Below, one piece after another: positions 11,889 to 22,861 of a DNA stretch of 64,000 bases. Where the stretch lies: positions 19,667,678-19,731,677 of the forward strand of contig NC_062227.1 in assembly GCF_902686445.1 (NCBI RefSeq), given 5' to 3'. This DNA is from Sciurus carolinensis (taxonomy: Eukaryota > Chordata > Mammalia > Rodentia > Sciuridae). The position numbers and the translations under genes are program-made. The stretch's first letter is position 1. Every line of letters starts with the position of its first letter. The notes below the pieces were generated by a model. It did not search any database. It was not told where the DNA came from and saw nothing but the letters and a program-made list of their open reading frames with translations.

Positions 11889-12340
11889 CAGTTTGGACCT
11901 GGAATGTCCCTCAAAGGCTCATGTGTTAATGGTTGGGTTCCTGATACAGCAGTATTCAGACATGGACCTTCTGTGAAGTGGTTGGATCATGAGGCTCTAA
12001 CTTCATCAGTGAATCAATACATTGATGGATATGGAAGTGGTAGAAACTGTAGGAGGTGGGGTCTATTAGGAGGAAGTAGGTGGCTGTGTGTATGCCATGG
12101 AAGGGTATATCTTTTTCTAGGCCCCTTCCTTACTCTCCCATTCTGCTTCCCAGCCACCATGAGATGAGCTGACTTCTTTGTTAGACACTTCTTCCACCAT
12201 ATTTTTCCTTGCCTGAGGCCTAGAAACAATGGATCCAACAGGCCATAGATTGAAACCTTTGAAACAAATAACTAAAACAAGTCTTTCCTCTTCTAATTGA
12301 TTTTCTCAGGTATTTAGTCACAGCAACAGAAAACTAAAAC
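11889..12340 (+). mobile_element. MaLR-like LTR
   Basis: About 450 bp with the layout of mammalian MaLR LTRs: a TTTGGACCTGGAATGTCCC start, a GGTGGGGTCTATTAGGAGG central part, a CAGCCACCATGAGATGAGC segment, and an end reading TCTCAGGTATTTAGTCACAG followed by CAACAGAAAAC. The family is assigned from memory of that layout; the subfamily is not determined. Confidence 0.55.
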
Positions 12341-12796
12341 AATAACATAATTAAATATATTATATCAATGACCAAGGCACAAGCCTTATTTAATTTGTCA
12401 TAAAATTTACCATGAAGGGAAAAGAGCTGTGTTTCATCTATAGAAATGATGCCTGCCAGCTCCTGTCACAGAAATGGTCTCTTACCTGGTGTATTCCTTA
12501 CAGATTCCCAGACTCTGTTATAGGTAGTAAAAGATGTTTCTTCCTATTGGCTTGCAACATTGAAGAATGTGAATGGGGAGGGAGGAAGGAGTCTTATGAT
12601 TTTAGATGGAACAGATAAATCGTGGTAAATACTGATTCTGAATCCTTAATCTTATTAAAACTGAAAGGAAAATACTGCTTGCACACAAAACAGTAAATTA
12701 CAAACTATAGACTTTATGAAGTTTCCAAAAAGAAGTTAATTCTCAGTCTTTAGTATCTAGTTATATTGCCTATATATTACCAAGGATATTTATGTG
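12341..12796. other. unique sequence
   Basis: Nothing recognised. Confidence 0.4.
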
Positions 12797-12812
12797 CATA
12801 ATTAGCACTTCT

Positions 12813-12940
12813 GTTTTAAAATTTCTTTTCAATTGTAGATGGACACAATACCTTTATTTTATTTTTATGTGGTGCTGAGGATTGAACCTGGTGCCTCACA
12901 CCCAGGCAAACACTCTACCACTGAACTGCAACCCAGCCCC
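12813..12940 (-). mobile_element. ID-type SINE with extended tail and 16-bp TSD
   Basis: A minus-strand copy of the form with a GTGGTGCTGAGGATTGAACC B-box side and a long A/T-rich tail. It is flanked by a perfect 16-bp duplication CATAATTAGCACTTCT at 12797-12812 and 12940-12955, which fixes its ends and shows L1-mediated insertion. Confidence 0.9.
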
Positions 12941-12955
12941 ATAATTAGCACTTCT

Positions 12956-13293
12956 ACAAATCTATATAAATAACATTTATCAAATTAAAATTCAGAGTAA
13001 TTATGTTGAACCAGAAAATTGCTAGAAACTTAGGTAAATAAAACTATGCCTCAGGAATAAAATTTTGGCTACAGAGAGGGACTAGGGTAGCAAAACCAAC
13101 CCGTTGGACTACAATTACTACAAATGATCATGTAAACTATGCTCTACAGAAAAAAAATAAACATAGTTAATTAAAAAAAATCAGTTGCATCCTGTTTATC
13201 ACTATGCTTCTAAAATAAATTAAAACCTGAACATTACTTATAAGCTTGGATTCTTGAACAAAGGCAGTCTTATTATTTCCTTCATGATCTAAC
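12956..13293. other. unique sequence
   Basis: AT-rich; nothing recognised. Confidence 0.4.
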
Positions 13294-13305
13294 TGATATT
13301 CTTCT

Positions 13306-14007
13306 TTTTTTATTGTAAACAAATGGAATACATGTTGTTTCTCTGCTCGTACATGGAGTAAATGCATACCATTTGTGTAATCATAAATTTACAGAGGGTA
13401 ATGATGTTTGATTTACTCTCTTATTTTCCCTTCCCCCCACCCCTCCCACCCCTCTTTTCCCTCTATACAGTCCTTCCTCCATTCTTGCCCCCCTCCCTAA
13501 ACCTAACTCTAACCCTAACACTAACTTATCCCACCCTCCATTATGTGCCATCATCCACTTATTGCGAGATCATTTGTCCTTTGCTTTTTTGAGATTGGCT
13601 TATCTCACTTAGAATGATATTCTCCAATTTCATCCATTTGCCTGCAAATGCAATAATTTTATCATTCTTTATAGCTGAGTAATATTCCATTGTATACATA
13701 TACCACAGTTTCTTTATTCTTTCATCAACTGAAGGGCATCTAGGTTGGTTCCACAGTCTGGCTATTGTGAATTGAGCAGCTATGAACTTTGATGTGGCTG
13801 TATCTCTGTAATATGCTGCTTTTAAGTCCTTTGGGTATAGGCCAAGGAGTGGGATAGCTGGGTGAAATGGTGGTTCCATTCCAGGTTTTCTGAGGAATCT
13901 CCACACTGATTTCCAGAGTGGCTGCACTAATTTGCAGCCCCACCAGCAATGTATGAGTGTACCTTTCTCCCCACATCCTCACCAACACCTGTTGTTGCTT
14001 GTATTCT
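13306..14007 (-). mobile_element. 5'-truncated L1 3' end
   Basis: About 0.7 kb of L1 on the minus strand. It contains the poly(A) tail (plus-strand T run after 13303), the 3' UTR and the last part of ORF2 ([20 protein letters not shown] near 13.9 kb). A 12-bp duplication TGATATTCTTCT at 13294-13305 and 14008-14019 flanks it. The 3' UTR carries a telomere-like tract at 13494-13525. Confidence 0.9.
13494..13525 (-). repeat. telomere-like (TTAGGG)n-related tract in L1 3' UTR
   Basis: The plus strand reads CCCTAA-type hexamers (CCCTAA, ACCTAA, CTCTAA, CCCTAA, CACTAA), which is TTAGGG-like on the L1 sense strand. It lies between the end of ORF2 and the G-rich polypurine part of the 3' UTR. Confidence 0.75.
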
Positions 14008-14019
14008 TGATATTCTTCT

Positions 14020-14850
14020 ATTTAGTAGTTTTCCCTCTTTTCTGTAAGGATGCTACGTGAATTCCACTATGTGTATATAGCATGAATATTATATGGAATA
14101 ATTTTTTATTCAACATATTGCAATACTTTATAGTTATTATATTTTTGATGTTCCAGTGGTCTTTGATTTGACTAGAGGGACTTCTAGTTGGCATCTGTGA
14201 CATTAGAAAATGTTCCCATTAATCTCTGGGCACAAGAAGGTGTTCCAAGTTTATCTTGCAATTTTATTTCTGCAACTCCAAAGCACAGATTTTTTTTTAA
14301 ACAAGGAATCTGACTTTTCTTTAGTAGGAAATGGTATTCAGAAACCAAGTTGTGGACACTATATATGCTCACTGTTGCTTGGATATCATTGTTTCAAGGC
14401 TCTAATAGTGGGTATCATGAATTGACATAGCTCTCTACAACTCCAACCCAACACCATAGGGTTCTTCTCTAACTTTTCCCATTTAATAGTTTCATCCTCC
14501 TCTGCCAAAGTTGATAACCTTGCTCCAGAGAAAATTCAAAGCATTTACTGATTTGCTGTATCCTGTAAGGTTTACAAAACAGATCCAGAATTATTATGCC
14601 AATTCCTCTGCCACCAGTAAACCTACAAAATACAGATCAAGATGTCCTCAGGATATACTCAACTATAGAAAGACAACAACTGCCTTCTAAATTTACTTGA
14701 ACTAAATTTTATGTGGTTATATTATTATTTGATATATTGTTCATTTGTTCTGCTTTTGTTTTTAAGATTAGCTTTTCTACTCTTTTTGGATACATAAAAT
14801 ATTGATGTGGTTTTAAAAATCACTAGATTAAGATATACTTATAAAAGTCA
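14020..14850. other. unique sequence
   Basis: No gene or repeat recognised. Short frames on both strands lack domains. Confidence 0.45.
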
Positions 14851-14990
14851 TTTTTTAAAAATACTCTTAGTAATAGTTGAACACAATATCTCCATTTTGC
14901 ATATTTTTCGTGTGGTGCTGAGAACAGAATGCATTCACTGCCTTGCACAAGCTGGGTGAGTGCTCTACAAATGAGCCACAATTCCAGCCC
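14851..14990 (-). mobile_element. old ID-type SINE
   Basis: Decayed minus-strand copy of the extended-tail form: GTGTGGTGCTGAGAACAGAA is the B-box side and ATTCCAGCCC marks the head end near 14990. Confidence 0.65.
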
Positions 14991-16218
14991 TGAAAGTTCT
15001 TGTTACTTCTATGCCTTAGATCCATTCCCATGTACCCTTTGATTAAAAAAAAAAAAAAAAACACTCCATTTTCTGCAAACTATTGCTCCTGAAGAAACAA
15101 TATATCTAATTAATATTATACAACCCCCTTTTCCCTTAACACACTCCTTTGTACCTTGCTTTTTTCCCCTCTCACATAAAATATCATATCCATGCCAGTT
15201 CCAAGAGAAGTTCCTCACACTTAAGGCTTCAAAGTGCTCCCTTGTGTTTATATGTGACTGGGTCATTCTTAATGTGTGAAATAGGGTCAAGTTATTAAGA
15301 AATCATTAACCCACGTGGTCAAATAGTATTTCCACAAGTACAGACCAGATTTAGGAAGGGGAAATTATTTTTGAGAGCCATTTAGAGAAGAAGAGGGTGG
15401 GGATGGATTCCAGAAAAAGACACTTGCAGGGGGAGGTTACTTAGTCCAGGGCCCAAATCACCTTCCTCTGCCCCAGCTGTCTGTGTAGAGCTCCAGGTTT
15501 ATTCCCTAGGATCTTATCATGACTTGGGCTGCCTCTCAGTATTGTCTCTCTAAATAAATTCCTCACCCTCCCCAATTAAATTACCTTTAATAGACATCTG
15601 AATGTTCTTTCTTTTTTCTTATTTTCTTTCTTTATCTTTTTAAACACAAGTAACACATAGATGTGTACTTTTTGTAAGTCACTCAAATGATACCAGAAAA
15701 TACCTAGAAAAAATTAAATTCTATTCATACTCATTTATCCTAGAGCAACCACTGCTAATCATATATAAACTGCTACTATTGGATCACTAATTCCCCACTG
15801 AACAGACTAGGGGACTTCTCCAAGATCTCAGTTTCCACTAAAGAGTTAGGAATGTCCAAATGCTCTGATGTTGGGTTTGTGCACAGGTACTGGACATACA
15901 TTTGAAAGTTTAAAGGTAGAAGGGCTAGAAGCAGGATAGAGATCCTTGTAAGTCAGTTTTTCTTCTGCCTGCCAATGACTTTGAAGACTCATATTCTGAA
16001 TCCCAAAACACCATATTGTTGCTTTCTCAATGCTGCTTGTAGTCAGGAGAGAGAGGAGCATACCTATTTATTTCTGTATTTCCTCAGTCTTTGTTGGAAT
16101 TTACACTTCTCTGCCAGGCAGCAGGCACCTGCTCTAGCAGCTCAGGTCATTGTACTCCATGCCTGATATAGTCACAAGGGGGCAATGAGAGGAACTATTG
16201 CTGTTTCTCCATTATGGT
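14991..16218. other. unique sequence
   Basis: No gene recognised. The 15370-15600 part (GC-moderate, with an AATAAA near 15552) has a vaguely LTR-like feel but I cannot support ends or a family. Confidence 0.4.
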
Positions 16219-16387
16219 ATTTTTTTTTATTGTAAACAAATGGCATGGAGTCAAGGCATACCATTTGTTTAAACATAAATTTACATAGGGTAACATTGTT
16301 TGATTCATTGTTTTTTTCTTCCTCCTACCCCTCACACCCCTCTTTTCCCTCAATACAGTCCTTCCTTCCTCCATTCTTGCCACCCTA

Positions 16388-16430
16388 CTTAACCCTAAAT
16401 CGAAACCTAACCCTAACCCTTACGCTAACA
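16388..16430 (-). repeat. telomere-like tract in L1-C 3' UTR
   Basis: The plus strand shows AACCCTAAAT, AACCTAACCCTAACCCTTA and CGCTAACA in succession, i.e. degenerate CCCTAA repeats. Same position in the 3' UTR as in the copies at 13.5 and 33.1 kb. Confidence 0.75.
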
Positions 16431-16499
16431 CCTGCCCCCCATTATGTCATCATCCACTTATCAACGAGTCATTCGTCCTTTAGTTTTTTGAGATTGGCA

Positions 16500-19400
16500 T
16501 ATCTCACTTAGCATGATATTCTCCAATTTCATTCATTTGTCTGCAAATGCTTTAATTTTATCATTCTTCATGGTGAAGTAATATTCCATTGTATATATAT
16601 GCCACAGTTTCTTTATCCATTCATAAATTGAAGGACATCTAGGTTGGTTCCACAATCTGACTATGGTGAATTGAGCAGCAATGAATATTGATGTGGCTCT
16701 AGCTCTGTAGTACGTTGATTCCAAAGCCTTTGGGTATAGGCCAAGGAGTGGGAGAACTGGGTCAAATGGTGGTTCCATTCCAAGCTTTCTGAGGAATCTC
16801 CATACTGCTTTGCAGAGTGGCTGCACTAATTTGCAACCCCACCAGCAATTTATGAGTGTAACTTTTTCCCCACCTCCTCACCAACACCTATTGTTTCTTG
16901 TGTTCTTGATAATCGCCATTCTAATTGGGGTGAGATGGAATCTTAGAGTAGTTTTGATTTGCATTTCTCTTATTACTATACATGTTGAACATTTTTTCAT
17001 ATATCTGTTGATTGCTTGTAGATCTGTGAAGTGTCTGTTCATTTCCTTAGCCCATTTGTTGATTGGATTATTTGTATTCTTGGTGTAGAGTTTTTTGAGT
17101 TCTTTATAGATTCTGGAAATTAGTGCTCTATCTGAAGTATGAGTGGCAAAGGTATTCTCCCACTCTGTAGACCCTCTCTTCACATTACTGATAGTTTCCT
17201 TTGCTGAGAGAAAGCTTTTTAGTTTAAATCTATCCCAGTAGTTGATTCTGGCTTTTGTTTCTTGTGCTATTCGAGTCATGTTAAGGAAGTTTGATCCTAA
17301 GCCAACAAGTTGAAGATTTGGACCTTCTTTTTCTTCTATAATATGCAGGGTCTCTGGTCTGATTCTGAGGTCCTTGATCCATTTTGAGTTGAGTTTTGTG
17401 CAGGGTGAGAGATAGGGGTTTAATTTCATTCTGTTGCATATGGTTTTCCAGTTTCCCCAGCACCATTTGTTGAAGAAATTATCTTTTCTACATTGCATAT
17501 TTTTGGCCTCTTTGTGTAGTATGAGGAAATTGTATTTATTTGGGTTTGTGTCCATGTCCTCTATTCTGTACCATTGATCTACCTGTCTATTTTGGTACCA
17601 ATACTATGCCCTTTTTGTTACTATTGCTTTGTAGTAGAGTTGAAGATCTGGTATTTCGATACCCCCTGCTTCGCTCTTTCTACTGAAGATTGCTTTAACT
17701 ATTCTGGGCTTCTTATTCTTCCAGATGGATTTCATAATTGTTTGCTCTATTTCTGCAAGGTACATCATTGGGATTTTAATTTGAATTGCATTGAATCTGT
17801 ATAGAACTTTTGATACTATGGCCATTTTAACAATATTAATTTTTCCTATCCAAGAACATGGGAGATCTTTCCATCATCTAAGGTTTTCTTTAATTTCTTT
17901 CTTCAGTGTTCTGTAGTTCTCATTGTAGAGGTCTTTCACCTCTTTTGTGAGATTGATTCCCAAGTATTTTATTTTTTTCGATGCTATTGTGAATGGGGTA
18001 GTTTTCCTAATTTCTCTTTCTGAAGATTCATCACTTATGTATAAAAATTCATTGGATTCATGAGCATTGATCTTGAAACCTGCTACTTTACTGAATTCTC
18101 ATATGAGTTCTTAAAGTTTTCTCATGGAATTTCCAGGTGCCTCTAAATATATAATCATGTCATCAGCAAACAGGTATAGTTTATGTTCTTCTTTTCCAAT
18201 TGGTATCCGTTTAATTTTTTTGGTTTGTCTAATGACTTTGGCTAGAGTCTCAAAGACAATGTTGAATAGAAGTGGTAAAAGAGCGCATCACTGCGTCGTT
18301 CCAGGTTTTAGGGGGAATGCTTTCAGTTTTTCACCATTTAGAATGACATTGGCCATGGGCTTAGCGTAGATGGCCTTTACAATGTTAAGGAATGTTCCCA
18401 CTATCCCAAATTTTTCTAGTGTTTTGAGCATGAAGGGATGCTCTATTTTATCAAATGATTTCTCTGCATCTATCAAAATAATCATGTGATTCTTAATTTA
18501 AAGTCTGTTGATATGGTGGATGACATTTATTGATTTCTGGGTGTTGTACCAACCTTTCATCCCTGGGATAAAACCCACTTGATCGTGGTGCACTCTCTTT
18601 TTAATATATTTTTGTATGCAATTTGCTAAAATTTTGTTGTGAATTTTTGCCTTGTTTTTCATTTAGGATATTGGTCAGAAATTTTCTTTCCTCGATGTGT
18701 CTCTGTCTGCTTTAGGTATCAGGGGGATATGAGCTGCATAGAATGACTTTGGAAGTGTTCCCTCCTCTTCTATTTTATGGAATACTTTGAGGAGTATTGG
18801 AATGAGCTCTTCTTTAAAGATTTTGTGGAACTCGGCTGAGAACCCATTTGGTCCTGGACTTTTCTTTGTTGGTGGGCTTTTGATGACCTCTTCTTTTTCA
18901 TTGCTTGAAATTGATTTATTTAGGTTGTGTACATCCTCCTTGTTCAGCTTAGGTAATTCATATGTCTCTAGAAACTTGTTGATGTCTACAAGGTTTTCTG
19001 ATTTCTTGGACTATAGATTTTTAAAATTGCTTCTAATTATGTTTTGTATTTCATTCATGTCTGTTGTGATATTTCCATGTTCATTCCGAATTTTAGTATT
19101 TTGGGTTTTCTCCCTCTTTCTCTTTGTTAGTGTTGTTAAGGTTTTATCAATTTTGTTTATTTTTCAAAGAACCAACTATTTATTTTGTTAAAATTTCTGA
19201 ATGTTTCTATTGTTTCAATTTCATTGATTTTGGCTCTGATTTTATCTATTTCCTGTCTTCCACTACTTTTCATATTGGTCTGCTCTTCTTTTTCTAGGTC
19301 TTTGAGCTGTAGTGTTAAGTCGATTATTTGTTGATTTCTACTTCTTTTGTTGAATGCGCCCCATGAAACAAATTTTCCTCTAAGTATTTCTTTCATAGTG

Positions 19401-20272
19401 CCCCAGAGATTTTGATATGATGTGTCTTTGTTCTCATTTATTTCTAAGAATTTTTTGTTTCCCTCCTGATGCCTTCTGTTATCTATTCATCATATAAGAG
19501 TGTATTATTTAATCTCCAGGCATTGGAGAAGTTCCTGTTGTTTATTCTGTCATTTATTTCTAATTTCAATCCATTATGATCTGATAGAATACAAGGTAGT
19601 ATCTCTATCTTCTTGTATTTGCTAACAGTAGCTTTGTGGCTTAATATATGGTCTATTTTAGAGGAGGATCCATGTGCTACTGAGAAGAAAGTGTATTCAT
19701 TCTTTGTTGGATGGTATATTCTATACTTGTCCATTAAATCTAAATTTGATTGTGTTACTGAGATCTATGGTTTCTTTATTCAATTTTTGTTTGGAAGATC
19801 TATCCAGTGGTGAGAGAGGTGTGTTAAAATCGCCTAGTATTATTGTGTTGTGGACTATTTGATTTGTGGAATTGAGAAGGATTTGTTTGACGTACATGAA
19901 TGAGCCAATGTTCGGGGCATAGATGTTTATGATTGTTATGTCTTCCTGATTAATGTTTCCCTTAAGCAGTATGTAGTGTCCTTCTTTATTCCTTCTGACT
20001 AGTTTTGGCTTGAAGTCCACATTATCTGAAATGAGGATGGATACTCCAGCTTTTTTGCTGTGTCCCTGTGCGTGGTATGTTTTTTCCCATCCTTTCATCT
20101 TTAGTCTATGGGTATCTCTTTCTATGAGATGAGTCTCTTGCAGGTAGCATATTGTTGGATTTTTATTTTTAATCCAATCTGCCAGTCTATGTCTTTTGAT
20201 TGATGAGTTTAGGCCATTAACATTCAGGGTTAGTATTGTGATATGATTTGTATTCCTAGTCATTTGACCCAT
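16500..20272 (-). pseudogene. L1-C ORF2, broken
   Basis: It starts at 20272 with NHITILTLNVNGLNSSIKRH and runs through the endonuclease (GDFNTPLSPLDRSS near 19.8 kb, SDHNGLKLEI near 19.57 kb). Reverse-transcriptase blocks follow ([20 protein letters not shown] near 18.4 kb), then thumb and C-terminal blocks (PYLSPCTKLNSKWIKDL near 17.4 kb; [20 protein letters not shown] near 16.8 kb). It is split into several frames by stops and indels. The longest surviving piece is 225 codons at 16878-17555. Confidence 0.9.
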
Positions 20273-20339
20273 TTTCGTTTTTTGACATGATTTGGTTTCT
20301 CCTTTATTAGGCTATTCCTTTAGGCTAGTTCCTCCCATT

Positions 20340-21300
20340 GCTGATTTGCATCATTGTTTTTCATCTCTTCCTCATGGAGTATTTTGCTGAGAATGTTCTA
20401 TAATGGTGGCTTTCTTTTTGTAAATTCCTTTATCTTTTGTTTATCATGGAAGGTTCTTATTTTGTCGTCAAATCTAAAAGTAAGTTTTCCTGAGTATAAG
20501 ATTTTTGGTTGGCATCTGTTTTCTTTCAGGGCTTGGTAAATGTTGTTCCAGGCCCTTCTAGCTTTTAGGGTCTGGATTGAAAAATCTGCTGATATTCTTA
20601 TTGGTTTCCTTCTGAATGTAATTTGATTCTTTTCTCTCACGGCCTTTAAAATTGTCTTTATTTTGTATGTTTGTTATTTTCATAATAATGTGCCTTGGTG
20701 TGGGTCTGTTGTAATTTGTATATTTGGGTCCTGTAAGCCTCTTGCATCTGGATTTTCATTTCATACTTCAGATTTGGGAAATTTCCTCATATTATTTCAT
20801 TATATAGATTGTTAATTCCTTTGGTTTGTTTCTCTAAGCCTTCCTCAATCCCAGTAATTCTTAAATTTGACCTTTTCATGATATCCCATAATTCTTCTAT
20901 ATTCTGTTAATGATTTCTTACCATCTTCTGTGTTTGGTCAACTTGTTTTCACGTTTAATATTTTGTCTTCAATGTCTGAGGTTCTGTCTTCCAGGTATTC
21001 TATCCTATTGGTTACGCTTTCTATGGAGTTTATCTTGGTGTTTTGTTTCCTTCATTTCAAGGATTTCTGGGTTTTTTTTTTTTTCAGTATCTCTAACACT
21101 TCATTGAAATGATCTCTTGCTTCCCATATTTGCTCTTTTAACTGTGGATTGGTGCGATCATTCAATGCCTGCATTTGCTCTTTCATCTCCTCCTTCAATG
21201 TCTGCATTTTCTCTTTCATCTCCTCGTTTGTTTCTCTGATTGTTTTAATTATCTACATTCTGAACTCCCTTTCTGACATTTCTTCTGCTGTGCTGTCATT
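20340..21300 (-). pseudogene. L1-C ORF1, broken
   Basis: The C-terminal domain is readable at 20398-20640 (ITFRRKPIRISADFSIQTLK). The upstream RRM and coiled-coil coding sequence lies at 20.7-21.25 kb with frameshifts. Tandem EMKEQMQAL-type coiled-coil units are encoded near 21150-21230. Confidence 0.8.
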
Positions 21301-21836
21301 GGGTTTTACTGATATAATATGTAGGTTTGTTTGGGACATTTTCTTTCCTTGTTTTCTCGTATTGGTCCGATATCAGTGGAACTCTGAGATATTGCAGATT
21401 TCCTATATTGGCTTATAGTGTTCCTGTAGATTTCCAGTTTATCACCTCCCAGCCTTCAGTAGCCTGAAATCTTGGAGGAAATTGATAATGCAGTGCTTCC
21501 AAAGAAAGCTGCCCCTAGCCCACTACTGGTTTCAGGATTTGGAGCTGGGTCTGTGTGGAAAGGCTCTCACTGGGCTGTCTGCTCCAAGAAGTTGGCCGTG
21601 AAAGGAGCCTGCCACCAGAGGGTGCAGGTTTGCCTGGGGAAGACTCTAGCTGCCCTGCCCTGCTCTGTGAAGCCACCCCTGTCCAGGCCTCCACCTGGGC
21701 CGAGCTTCACTGGGTGGGGGAGACTCACCCCATGGCTCTATGTTAGTCTGAGTCTCTCAATGCCTCCCCTTCTGAAATCCTGGGTTCTGCAGCAACAGAA
21801 CTGCAGTCATCCTCTAGTCTGCCATCTTGCATCACC

Positions 21837-22016
21837 TCAATTGGGGTATTAAAGGAGCATTATGCAAGGTGGTTCAATTTTGCTGGACTTGGTGAGTCAG
21901 CCTTAAGCTGTGTGGTGCAGAATTTAATATTTATGTATTTTAATTTTAATGTATTTTCTTGTATCATGTGAGTAACATACAAAAAGTACACATCCATATG
22001 TTCCAAGGTTCTTCAC
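21837..22016. other. unique sequence
   Basis: Nothing recognised. Confidence 0.4.
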
Positions 22017-22104
22017 TTTTTTTGGGGGGGGATGCTGTGGATCGAACCCAGGCCCTTGTGCTTGCAAAGCAAGCACTCTGCAAACTGAACTATCTCCCCA
22101 GTCC
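22017..22104 (-). mobile_element. ID SINE, minus strand
   Basis: The minus strand shows CTGGGGAGATAGTTCAGTTT, GCAGAGTGCTTGCTTTGCAA and a GGTTCGATCC B box. The flanks read AGGTTCTTCAC (about 22005-22015) and AGGTCTTCAC (from 22105), a TSD with one base of length difference. Confidence 0.85.
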
Positions 22105-22114
22105 AGGTCTTCAC

Positions 22115-22788
22115 TTGTGAATCACCTTAACTTCAGGTTTGTTCTGTGCAAGCCTTAGACCCATGTTCACCATGAGAGGACTGCCTGGGGATACTTAGTC
22201 ACTCAGCTGGGACTTCCTCATTCTATCTTCCAGTGAAGACCTGCACAGTGTTCTGAACTTAGAAGCAGTAGGACCGCTTGTGTTGGTGAACAGCAATTCC
22301 TCACCTTCCTTTCAGACCATGACATGCTTCCCAATGTTCTGATAATCTGGGCTGAATCGAGATCAAGGAGCAGGTAAAAGTGAGTAGTTGTAGCAAGGGA
22401 GGTGGAGGAAGAGGAAAATGGGAAATACAATGAAATGTGAAAAAAGGAATCCGGGATAAAGGAGAGGAAAGGAGAAATCACAGTGAATTCCAAATACACT
22501 TCTGAAGGTCATCAGCACTCTCTGGATAATTAATGGGAAGCAGAAAATTGCAAAGAAGAGTAAAGAAAAACTTTTTAGGGTGTGGGTCAGAAATTTTATG
22601 TCATGGTAGGAAATTCTAGCAACCTATAAGTGGAGAAGTGGGGGACGCAACTCCTCCTCCCATTGTAGAGTGAAGGTACCTGGATCCTGTCTGACAATGA
22701 AAGCACCAGGGGAAGGAATTCTAGAGTACAATGGAAACTGAAGAAAGGATTTGCAAACCTATAATGAGGCGAGCAGGTGAGGTCCTTG
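22115..22788. other. unique sequence
   Basis: No gene or repeat recognised; minus-strand frames of 72-93 codons have no domain. Confidence 0.4.
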
Positions 22789-22861
22789 TGCTTGTGTAGT
22801 GTAATGGTGAGCACTCTGGACTCTGAATCCAGTGATCTGAGTTCAAGTCTCTGTGGGACCT
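22789..22861 (+). tRNA. tRNA-Gln(CUG)-like sequence, probable pseudogene
   Basis: The anticodon arm is intact: stem CTGGA (22816-22820), 7-base loop CTCTGAA with anticodon CTG at 22823-22825, stem TCCAG. The D region (TGTAATGGTGAGCA) and T arm (CTGAG, TTCAAGT, CTCTG) match tRNA-Gln, but the T stem has one mismatch. The 3' acceptor strand GGGACC has no matching 5' partner at the expected position; a GGTCC lies 8-9 bases too far upstream (22781-22785). There is no ID-type head or A tail, so it is not one of the SINEs. Confidence 0.65.

Larger units (their letters stand above)
16219..21836 (-). mobile_element. L1 retrotransposon C, near full length
   Basis: Minus-strand L1 with poly(A) (plus-strand T run at 16220-16228), a 3' UTR with telomere-like tract, ORF2 (about 16.5-20.27 kb), ORF1 (about 20.34-21.3 kb) and a short 5' UTR ending near 21836 with a GCCATCTTGCATC block homologous to the 5' end of L1-D. 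The 5' UTR holds one copy of the unit that is duplicated in L1-D. I found no convincing TSD. Frameshifts make it inactive. Confidence 0.9.

Noticed and set aside
15370..15600. Possible plus-strand LTR with AATAAA
   Set aside because: No TG/CA ends, TATA, TSD or second copy could be supported.
16190..21860. Target-site duplication for L1-C
   Set aside because: Only weak similarity (GGTATT on both sides) was found, too short to claim.
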